Source: a bacterium (GTDB lineage Bacteria > Krumholzibacteriota > Krumholzibacteria > LZORAL124-64-63). From it: 7,232 nucleotides of DNA. The translations under genes were made by a program, and so were the position numbers. Each line of letters starts with the position of its first letter. Position 1 is the first letter of the stretch. The DNA lies in contig QNDV01000110.1 of the NCBI GenBank assembly GCA_003646045.1, forward strand, positions 1-7,232. The letters run 5' to 3'. The notes below the pieces were generated by a model that saw nothing but the letters and a program-made list of their open reading frames with translations, was not told the DNA's origin and ran no database searches. Below are positions 1 to 7,232 of this stretch, piece by piece.

Positions 1-364
1 AAATTAACCCAATAAGCAGCCTTCAATAGTGCGCCGCGCAACAATAACAGACATTTGCTATCCAAGTTTCAACGCCTTCGATGTCTTGTCAATTACGAAA
101 TGACACATTCACCACGTGAGAGGCTCACGCGCTCCGCGAGCATGTAGGCGTATCCGAAAGCATTGCGTGTGCCTGGGCCGCTGTAGATGACTTCCGGTTC
201 TCATTCGGGGGGCCTCTCGCCTTGGCAACTATTGTGCCTCCTTCACGGTGGCAGGCAGTTGAGGTGCGGCTGGATAAACGGGGTTGTCCGGGCGCTTACG
301 TCGTGCCGGCCTTGAATGTGGTACCATGTCTGCCCGATACCGGCCTATCCAAAGGGAGAAACCC
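1..364. other. Gene-free 5' region, AT-rich at its left end
   Basis: I see no gene here. All three forward frames hit a stop within about 30 bases of the left edge, and all three reverse frames hit stops by position 71, so no reading frame enters from outside. The first 120 bases are about 42% GC by hand count, well below the GC-rich coding DNA to the right. Two small hairpins sit side by side: CGTGAG/CTCACG at 115-129 with a 3-base loop, and GCTC/GAGC at 131-141. Neither is followed by a T-run, so I do not call them terminators. I found no convincing -35/-10 pair for the gene starting at 365, although its promoter probably lies in this stretch. Confidence 0.7.
353..358 (+). promoter_or_regulatory. 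Ribosome binding site (AGGGAG) fixing the start at 365
   Basis: AGGGAG ends 6 bases before ATG 365. It favours this start over the in-frame TTG at 284, which would place 27 charged residues ahead of the signal peptide. Confidence 0.8.
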
Positions 365-1096
365 ATGTCCGGGTCCCATATCCGCCTTGCCATGCTGGCC
401 GCAACAGCTCTGGTCTTTGCCACCGGCTGCTCCGACGATGCGACCGATCCCGCGCCCCCTGCAGCCCTGACCGGCCGGGTCCTGGATGCGACTGGACAAC
501 CAGTGGCCGGCGCCGCCATCGGCCTGGTCTATCGTCTGGATGAAACCCCGTTGCCCGGGGACTGGGACAAGGCCCGGGCCATGATCCGTTTTGCCATCCC
601 CGGAGCGGGCCACGTGCACCTGGAGGTATTCGACCACGCCGAACATTCGGTTGTCGTGCTGGTTGATGAGGTACTTCCTGCCGGCCACCACGAAGTGGCC
701 TGGGACACCGTGGATTCTTCGGGTAAGCCGGTACCAGCCGGCATGTACCACTATGTGCTCGGCTTCGATGGCGAACCCCTGGATGCCCGGGATGACTTGC
801 TCTACTACTACTATGAGCTTGGAGAGATCATGCGGGCGCCCCACGCCGTGACCGATGCCCGGGGCCGCTTCAGCATTCCGCGGGAACTGATTCCCACGGG
901 GGAGCCGGTGCAAATCGTGGATGAGCTGGGCGCGATCACCCAAGACCGGATCGGGACCGAGGTCCTTGTCATGGCTATGTGGTTTGAGGAGACCATGTTG
1001 ATCTCATGCGGAGCCGTGGCGAGCCTGCCGCCGGGCGTGAACCATGCGAGCGTGAAATTGATCTTCACACCGGAAACTCCGACGCCAACCTTTTAG
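365..1096 (+). CDS. Lipoprotein with carboxypeptidase-regulatory-like domain split by a FlgD-like Ig segment
   Basis: This is a 243-residue secreted lipoprotein of unknown specific role, probably structural or ligand-binding at the cell envelope. Residues 1-21 form a lipoprotein signal (hydrophobic LAMLAATALVFATG) and Cys22 is the lipidation site, followed by SDD. Residues 35-56 (LTGRVLDATGQPVAGAAIGL) are the first strands of a carboxypeptidase-regulatory-like beta-sandwich. Its matching later strand, TDARGRFSIP, appears only at 163-172. Between them, residues 71-134 look like a FlgD/T9SS-type Ig segment: ARAMIRFAIP, then HLEVFD, then LPAGHHEVAWD, then GKPVPAGMYHYVL. A four-tyrosine run lies at 147-150. 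The start is chosen by the ribosome site and signal peptide. A 63-base gap without an obvious terminator separates it from the peptidase gene, so co-transcription is possible. The domain names come from pattern recognition and were not searched. Confidence 0.85.
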   Translation: MSGSHIRLAMLAATALVFATGCSDDATDPAPPAALTGRVLDATGQPVAGAAIGLVYRLDETPLPGDWDKARAMIRFAIPGAGHVHLEVFDHAEHSVVVLVDEVLPAGHHEVAWDTVDSSGKPVPAGMYHYVLGFDGEPLDARDDLLYYYYELGEIMRAPHAVTDARGRFSIPRELIPTGEPVQIVDELGAITQDRIGTEVLVMAMWFEETMLISCGAVASLPPGVNHASVKLIFTPETPTPTF

Positions 1097-1145
1097 TGCT
1101 GTTCGCGTAGATAGGAACCTGATTCCGTGTTTCCCTTCCAGTTAA

Positions 1146-1151
1146 AAGGAG
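1146..1151 (+). promoter_or_regulatory. Ribosome binding site (AAGGAG) fixing the start at 1160
   Basis: AAGGAG lies 8 bases before ATG 1160. This start gives a clean lipoprotein signal peptide. The in-frame GTG at 1127 would lie upstream of the ribosome site and add 11 residues before the signal. Confidence 0.85.
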
Positions 1152-1159
1152 CCCCTGAC

Positions 1160-3214
<2,055 letters not shown>

Positions 3215-3249
3215 GTAGCGCCGAGCCCGGCCTGTAATGATGATCGGAG

Positions 3250-3285
3250 CGGCGGCCTCCCATTGTGGAGGCCGCCGTATTTGTT
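3250..3285 (+). terminator. Rho-independent terminator after the S9 peptidase gene
   Basis: CGGCGGCCTCC (3250-3260) pairs perfectly with GGAGGCCGCCG (3267-3277) around a 6-base CATTGT loop, giving an 11-bp GC-rich stem. The T-rich tail TATTTGTT follows at 3278-3285. It begins 36 bases after the peptidase stop. Confidence 0.88.
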
Positions 3286-3311
3286 GACAGCCAAGGTCCA
3301 ATAATGATAAC
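3284..3311 (+). promoter_or_regulatory. Putative sigma70-type promoter for the cytolysin-like gene
   Basis: A perfect -35 box TTGACA (3284-3289) is followed after 16 bases by GATAAC (3306-3311), a 4-of-6 match to TATAAT, in a locally AT-rich stretch. Transcription would start near 3318, leaving a 5' leader of about 140 bases before ATG 3459. The -35 overlaps the T-tail of the preceding terminator, so one transcript ends where the next begins. The -10 is weak and the exact start base is a guess. Confidence 0.55.
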
Positions 3312-3445
3312 GTCTTGGCGATATCAACAAGGATGTTGTGGATACGGCGAAGTCGTTGCCTTGATGGAGTGCTGACAGCGGTCACTCATTCTGTACCGAC
3401 ATCTATTGAAATGACCGTGGTTGGATGCACTCTCCGTTCCAAAGT

Positions 3446-3451
3446 GAGAGG
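3446..3451 (+). promoter_or_regulatory. Ribosome binding site (GAGAGG) fixing the start at 3459
   Basis: GAGAGG sits 7 bases before ATG 3459, the start of a lipoprotein signal peptide. The open frame extends upstream to 3315, but those codons have no ribosome site and lie around the inferred transcription start. Confidence 0.75.
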
Positions 3452-3458
3452 TGCTCCC

Positions 3459-5231
3459 ATGAATCCACGACTGCTGACTGCCCTGCTTGCTGCCACGTGT
3501 ATCCTGCTCGTCTTCGGTTGCAGCGACGACAGCACTGACCCCACCGGAGGTGTTGCGGCGGACACCGACAGCTACCTCAAGGATTTGCCCACCTGGGAGG
3601 AGTTCTCGCCGCAATTAGCCTCTGAAGATGCAGCGACTGACACCAGCACCGCCTGCCTGGATATGGTCGGTGATCAGAGGTTCCTGTGCACCGAGACCCC
3701 CAAATCCATAACCGACACACCCAACGACGTGGTCACGTTCAACGCCGGCGGTGACATCCTCTGGCCCGGAGCCCTGATCCAGGGCGCCACCTACGTCGGC
3801 GGCATGGGTACCATGCTGGAGCTCGGTATACGCCAACGGGCGCCCCTGACCGTGAGCGTTGATCTTCTCTTTCCCGACAACAGTCGCACCGTCGAGAACC
3901 CAACCCTGGCCACTGTCCAGTCAGCGGTAGGCGAACTGATCAGCGGCGCGGATGCCAACCACGAGTCCGGCAGCGCCATTTCCTACAAGAGGACCGTGGC
4001 CCACTCCCTGGACCACCTTGCCCTGAAGCTGGGACTGTCCGTCAAGTACATGGGAGGCAGTGCCAGGGGAGATCTGGCCTACGAGTCCTCCACCGAAACG
4101 AATACCGTCGCGGCCTATTTCGTACAGCGCATGTTCACCATCACCATCGTCCAGCCCCAGACCCCCAGCGGCTTCTTCAGCAGCGCCTTCAACCAGGGCC
4201 TCCTGCAGGAGCAGATCGACCTGGGCCGGATCGGGCCGGATAACCTGCCGGTCTACGTTTCCCAGGTGGTGTATGGCCGGATGATGGTCATGACCATGAC
4301 CTCGACCCGCTCCACCACCGACATGATGGCGGCGCTGAAAGCGAGCTACTTTGCAGTCAGGGCGGAGACCCAACTGGAGGACAACTCGGTATTCGAGGAG
4401 TCGGAATTCACCGTGGCGGCGGTGGGTGGCGAGGGATCCAGTGTGATGGCCATGTTGTCGACGGGTGACCTGGCCGACTACTTCGCCCAGGACGCATCCC
4501 TGACCACGGCCGTACCGATCTCCTATACCCTGCGCAACATGGCCGACAACACGGTGGCCAGTGTTTCGGAGACAACGACTTACACGGAGCGCACCTGTTC
4601 GAACGTCGAGGTGACCTATTGCGACCTGGAGTCCACGTGGCGCAACACGGTCCTGGGTGCGGAAGGTGACGACATCTTCACCTTCGTGCCCAATGCGGTT
4701 AACATTGCACTTTCCCAGGAGAAGGCTAACCCGCCGGGTGCAAACGAGGGTCTTGGCACCACGTTGACGTTTCTCGGAATGGACACGGGGTACCCCTTCG
4801 ACTTCATCCTCACGAAGCAGACGCCGGGCCAATTTGTCTACAACGATCAGGAGAGGGGCGGCAACGCGTATAGCGGTTGCAGCTATCCCCATATCGCTCC
4901 GGGAGACGCGGACAACTGGGAAGATGACGATTTCGAGGTGATTGTCCCCCGGGTCGACGAAGGCATCTGCATCTCCGGCATCGCCGTCAACGTCGGCCAT
5001 AACGGTACCGGCCCGGAGGAATTCCTCGAGGTCTACAACCCCCGTGGGGACCTGCTTGAGCAGTTCACCGAAGGGTTGCCAAGTTCCACCGGCTACACCT
5101 TCATGGGCGTCGCAAGCCCCTTGCCCCTGAAGCGGATCTACTTCAACGAGGACGCCGGTGGAGACGACATCTGTTTCCAGAACATCTGGTTCTCCGTCCG
5201 GCTCGACGCGGTGGAGGTGGTAGAACCCTAG
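3459..5231 (+). CDS. Thiol-activated (cholesterol-dependent) cytolysin family lipoprotein lacking canonical domain 4
   Basis: This 590-residue protein is predicted to oligomerise into a beta-barrel pore. Residues 1-20 are a lipoprotein signal ending VFG, with Cys21 lipidated and followed by SDDSTDP. A linker (about 25-85) carries Cys66 and Cys77. The cytolysin core then reads in family order: DILWPGA at 99-105; APLTVSVDL and TVENPTLATVQSAV; the strand around Phe226 where perfringolysin has KQIFYTVSAD; PVYVSQVVYGR at 264-274, the most diagnostic block; EFTVAAVGGEG around Gly323-Gly324; and PISYT (353-357) through YTERTC ending at Cys380. Known members then have a domain 4 of about 110 residues with an ECTGLAWEWWR-like undecapeptide. 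Here 210 unrelated residues follow, with no such motif. They contain four more cysteines (388, 474, 504, 572) and end in a putative beta-sandwich (about 475-590) with FNEDAGGDD at 562-570. Family membership is secure; pore activity and target are unknown. Confidence 0.9.
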   Translation: MNPRLLTALLAATCILLVFGCSDDSTDPTGGVAADTDSYLKDLPTWEEFSPQLASEDAATDTSTACLDMVGDQRFLCTETPKSITDTPNDVVTFNAGGDILWPGALIQGATYVGGMGTMLELGIRQRAPLTVSVDLLFPDNSRTVENPTLATVQSAVGELISGADANHESGSAISYKRTVAHSLDHLALKLGLSVKYMGGSARGDLAYESSTETNTVAAYFVQRMFTITIVQPQTPSGFFSSAFNQGLLQEQIDLGRIGPDNLPVYVSQVVYGRMMVMTMTSTRSTTDMMAALKASYFAVRAETQLEDNSVFEESEFTVAAVGGEGSSVMAMLSTGDLADYFAQDASLTTAVPISYTLRNMADNTVASVSETTTYTERTCSNVEVTYCDLESTWRNTVLGAEGDDIFTFVPNAVNIALSQEKANPPGANEGLGTTLTFLGMDTGYPFDFILTKQTPGQFVYNDQERGGNAYSGCSYPHIAPGDADNWEDDDFEVIVPRVDEGICISGIAVNVGHNGTGPEEFLEVYNPRGDLLEQFTEGLPSSTGYTFMGVASPLPLKRIYFNEDAGGDDICFQNIWFSVRLDAVEVVEP

Positions 5232-5278
5232 GCGGGCTCGTCAACTTCCTGCTGGTAGGTTAGACTTCCAGACGCAAG

Positions 5279-5305
5279 GCGCCCCGGCCGCCACGGTCGG
5301 GGCGC
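5279..5305 (+). terminator. Terminator-like GC-rich hairpin after the cytolysin-like gene
   Basis: GCGCCCCGGCCG (5279-5290) pairs with CGGTCGGGGCGC (5294-5305), a 12-bp stem with one G-T wobble and a 3-base CCA loop. The bases after it (TGTGTCAACCC) are only weakly T-rich, so termination may be partial. It sits 48 bases after the cytolysin stop and 22 bases before the next start. Confidence 0.55.
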
Positions 5306-5316
5306 TGTGTCAACCC

Positions 5317-5321
5317 GGAGG
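5317..5321 (+). promoter_or_regulatory. Ribosome binding site (GGAGG) supporting the GTG start at 5327
   Basis: GGAGG ends 5 bases before GTG 5327. It supports GTG initiation; the first in-frame ATG (codon 28) would remove the first membrane helix. Confidence 0.75.
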
Positions 5322-5326
5322 TCTTC

Positions 5327-6601
5327 GTGTCCCTGTCGATCCATCGCCGGCGCGTCCTGCCAGACGTCGTATGCCTGGGTGCCATCGTTCTGCTGGCCAC
5401 TGCCCCCATGTGGCGTATGGGCTGGCTTCGCGACGACTGGCTCTTCCTGTGGCGCGCGCTGGAACCGGCGTCCGCCCCGCCGGGTGCAGCCGGTGTCTTT
5501 CCCCGCCCGGTGGCCGATCTCTTCTGGAAATTCTCCACGTTCGTGGCCGGGGATGCGCCCTGGTCCATGCACGTACTGGTACTGCTGGCCTGGCTGGTCC
5601 TGGCCGCGGGACTTGTGCGTTGGCACCGTGCCTGGGGTGGCGGCACCATGGGGGCCCTGTTGGCCGTCTTCGTTCTGACCGCCCACGGGGCCCTGGTCGA
5701 ACCACGCCTCTGGGCCAGTGCCGGCAACGGCGTGCTGGCGGCGGCATTGGCCATCTGGGGGGTGTGGCTACTGCGGGAGGACGGCATCCGACCGTGGCGT
5801 TTCGGTCTCGGCGCAGTGCTGTTGGCCCTGGGCATCCTGGCCAGGGCAGATGCTGTATTGCTGCTGGCCCTGCCGTTGGCCGAGCGACGGCGGTGCGAGC
5901 TATCGGGCTGGTCGACGGTCGGCCTGATGGGTGCGGCTCTGCTGGCATGGATGATGGTTGCCGCGGGGGATATGCCGGTCGTCGCGCCGGCGGCCGGGGG
6001 TCGCCTGTTGCGCCTGCTACTAGTACCCTGGGGACCGCCCCTGCCCGTGTTCGGCGCCATGGCCCTGGGTGTGGGCGGGCTGGCTGGCGCAGCGGTGGTA
6101 GTCGTGCGGAGCACGCGCCAGAGACCGGTTGCCCTGGCGGCCATCGCCGGTGCCGTGGTGTTGGCGGGTTCGGTAACCGGCTGGAGTCCCGCCGGGCGCT
6201 ATGTCCTGATGCCCACCATCGCCCTGGCCCTGCTGCTGGGTGCGGCGGAGGGGCGCAACCGGCTGCTGCTCGTGCCCTGGTTGGCGTTGCATCTGGCAGG
6301 AATCTGGTTCGGTAACACGACGGCCGATCTGCTTGGACGCAGCACAGCGGAAACGGGTCTCTACCGGGTGGTGCGCGATGCACCGGGTCCGCTGGATCGC
6401 CTCGTCGTCCAGGACCCGCCACCTTTGGGCTGGACGGGCAGCGCCGCGGACGCTGAGAATGTGGCCAGTGCGGCGCGCCGCCGGTCCGTGGCCGTGGCCA
6501 TCCGCGGTTCCGATCTGCCGGTGGCTGATTCGTGGGCGGCCGTCCGCTGGGACGGTGCTGCCTGGATCCTGTCGCCGCCTGCACACGATCCTCGTCCGTA
6601 A
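5327..6601 (+). CDS. Multi-pass membrane protein, GT-C glycosyltransferase-like
   Basis: This 424-residue protein has about nine or ten hydrophobic segments, for example near residues 14-29, 82-98, 108-123, 135-149 and 160-183, and a soluble C-terminal tail of roughly 90-100 residues. Several features resemble GT-C fold, lipid-linked sugar transferases (ArnT/PMT/TMTC-like). There is an acidic pair, Asp36-Asp37, in the loop after the first helix (LRDDWLFLW). A RPVADLFW segment follows at 60-67, at the place where relatives have an F-R-P-L motif. A GRYVLMP segment sits at 290-296. Such proteins move a sugar from a polyprenyl carrier to an acceptor outside the membrane. The family assignment is tentative: no single diagnostic motif is complete, and it could be a non-catalytic relative. 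The GTG start follows a good ribosome site. The gene is tightly coupled to the lipoprotein gene downstream (8 bases between stop and start). Confidence 0.85.
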   Translation: MSLSIHRRRVLPDVVCLGAIVLLATAPMWRMGWLRDDWLFLWRALEPASAPPGAAGVFPRPVADLFWKFSTFVAGDAPWSMHVLVLLAWLVLAAGLVRWHRAWGGGTMGALLAVFVLTAHGALVEPRLWASAGNGVLAAALAIWGVWLLREDGIRPWRFGLGAVLLALGILARADAVLLLALPLAERRRCELSGWSTVGLMGAALLAWMMVAAGDMPVVAPAAGGRLLRLLLVPWGPPLPVFGAMALGVGGLAGAAVVVVRSTRQRPVALAAIAGAVVLAGSVTGWSPAGRYVLMPTIALALLLGAAEGRNRLLLVPWLALHLAGIWFGNTTADLLGRSTAETGLYRVVRDAPGPLDRLVVQDPPPLGWTGSAADAENVASAARRRSVAVAIRGSDLPVADSWAAVRWDGAAWILSPPAHDPRP

Positions 6602-6605
6602 GGAG
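6600..6605 (+). promoter_or_regulatory. Ribosome binding site (AAGGAG) overlapping the upstream stop codon
   Basis: The TAA stop of the membrane protein gene (6599-6601) runs straight into AAGGAG, which lies 4 bases before GTG 6610. Ribosomes finishing the first gene would sit on the start site of the second, so translational coupling is likely. Confidence 0.75.
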
Positions 6606-6609
6606 TCCC

Positions 6610-7232
6610 GTGCGATACCGAGGCCAGTTCATTCTGCTGCCCCTGGTGGTACTGGTCGCTGCCTGTACCACCAAGGTATCCAACGTCCAGACCGGACGGG
6701 ATTTCGATCCGTCCCTGCTGGATGCGGGCGTGGTCGCCGTGGGTGGGTTCGTGGCTTCGACTCGTTTACTGGACGACTATCCCGTTGGACCCGACGCGCC
6801 GCCGATCGGTGACCTGCTGGCACAGACGGAAGCCTGGGCGCCGGTGCTGTACGGCGCTTTCCTGGCTGAGGCTCCACAGATGAATATCTGGCCCTGGCCG
6901 ACTGTGGCCGCGGCCGTGACCGACTCGACCCTGGCGGATGGTCTGACTGTTTTTGCCCGCGGCGGGTTGCTGCGTCCGGATCAGTTGGACCCTGTCGCCC
7001 GCGAACTGCCCGGTGCCCGCTACCTCGCGCTGGTGCGGCTTGACGGCAACGAGGTCTCCCTGCATGAATCAGCGGGATCCGTGACGCGCAACCAGCGTGA
7101 TCACGACGGACGCCAACTGCACGCCAACGAAGGGGTCGCTACCATCACGACCCGCCGCCGGTTGACGGTGACCCTCGAAATATACGACCTGCAAACGGGA
7201 CTCTCGCTGTGGGGGGGTACCATCCGGCACGA
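6610..7232 (+). CDS. Lipoprotein of unknown function, 3' end outside the window
   Basis: The reading frame stays open from GTG 6610 to the end of the window (207 codons, no stop), so the gene is cut by the window edge. Residues 1-18 form a lipoprotein signal (MRYRGQFILLPLVVLVAA) and Cys19 is the lipidation site in a V-A-A-C lipobox, followed by TTK. The mature part has no motif I can assign. Near residues 138-145 YLALVRLD reads as a buried beta-strand. At about 177-201 a basic start (TTRRRLTVTLEIYDL) leads into QTGLSLWGG, a strand-turn-strand pattern seen in many envelope lipoproteins of unknown role. Tight coupling to the GT-C-like membrane protein suggests the two act together, perhaps in surface glycan handling, but that is inference only. 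A GTG start, an AAGGAG ribosome site and a clean signal peptide all agree on the start. Confidence 0.85.
   Translation, partial: MRYRGQFILLPLVVLVAACTTKVSNVQTGRDFDPSLLDAGVVAVGGFVASTRLLDDYPVGPDAPPIGDLLAQTEAWAPVLYGAFLAEAPQMNIWPWPTVAAAVTDSTLADGLTVFARGGLLRPDQLDPVARELPGARYLALVRLDGNEVSLHESAGSVTRNQRDHDGRQLHANEGVATITTRRRLTVTLEIYDLQTGLSLWGGTIRH

Noticed and set aside
115..141. Two adjacent small hairpins upstream of the first gene
   Set aside because: The stems are only 6 and 4 bp and no T-run follows, so neither a terminator nor an operator can be supported.
284..364. N-terminal extension of the first lipoprotein to TTG 284
   Set aside because: Arginine-rich residues would precede the signal peptide, and the ribosome site at 353-358 matches ATG 365.
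3315..3458. N-terminal extension of the cytolysin-like gene to an upstream start at 3315
   Set aside because: It has no ribosome site, lies around the inferred transcription start, and would bury the lipoprotein signal 48 residues inside the protein.
4284..4297. Perfect 14-base palindrome ATGGTCATGACCAT inside the cytolysin-like gene
   Set aside because: It falls in codons for a Met-Val-Met-Thr-Met stretch of the conserved core strand. A chance product of ATG codons is the simplest explanation, and no second copy was noticed.
5310..6683. Long open frame (457 codons) on the minus strand across the membrane protein gene
   Set aside because: Its product is dominated by Pro, Arg and Ala with no domain pattern, which is typical antisense shadow in high-GC DNA. 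The plus strand has a ribosome site, membrane helices and a coupled downstream gene.

Overview
The window is high-GC bacterial DNA with five plus-strand genes. Four of the five products start with a lipoprotein signal peptide (lipobox plus cysteine), which implies a diderm cell with a busy envelope. The FlgD-like Ig segment, the S9 peptidase ending in an LDEITVD-type tail, and the repeated Cys-Ser-Asp-Asp-x-Thr-Asp-Pro lipoprotein start fit an uncultured FCB-group lineage (Eisenbacteria, Krumholzibacteriota, Gemmatimonadota or similar). That placement is inference; the window holds no phylogenetic marker gene.

Layout. Positions 1-364 hold no gene and begin AT-rich (about 42% GC over the first 120 bases). 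At 365-1096 is a small lipoprotein in which a FlgD-like Ig segment appears inserted into a carboxypeptidase-regulatory-like domain. At 1160-3214 is a lipid-anchored S9 family (prolyl oligopeptidase/acylaminoacyl-peptidase type) serine peptidase with a readable Ser506-Asp594-His626 triad. It ends in a strong Rho-independent terminator (3250-3285), which abuts a sigma70-like promoter with a perfect TTGACA.

That promoter serves the most notable gene, 3459-5231. It encodes a lipoprotein of the thiol-activated (cholesterol-dependent) cytolysin family. The pore-forming core (domains 1-3) is recognisable from DILWPGA to the PISYT...YTERT strand. The usual membrane-binding domain 4, with its tryptophan-rich undecapeptide, is absent. 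About 210 residues of different sequence replace it, ending in a putative beta-sandwich with an acidic EDAGGDD motif.

After a GC-rich hairpin, a GTG-started multi-pass membrane protein with GT-C glycosyltransferase-like features lies at 5327-6601. It is followed 8 bases later by a GTG-started lipoprotein (6610 to the window end, partial), whose Shine-Dalgarno sequence overlaps the upstream stop codon. These two form a tight operon. The cytolysin-like gene looks like its own transcription unit between a terminator and a terminator-like hairpin. Nothing in the sequence ties the five genes to one pathway; what they share is envelope localisation.
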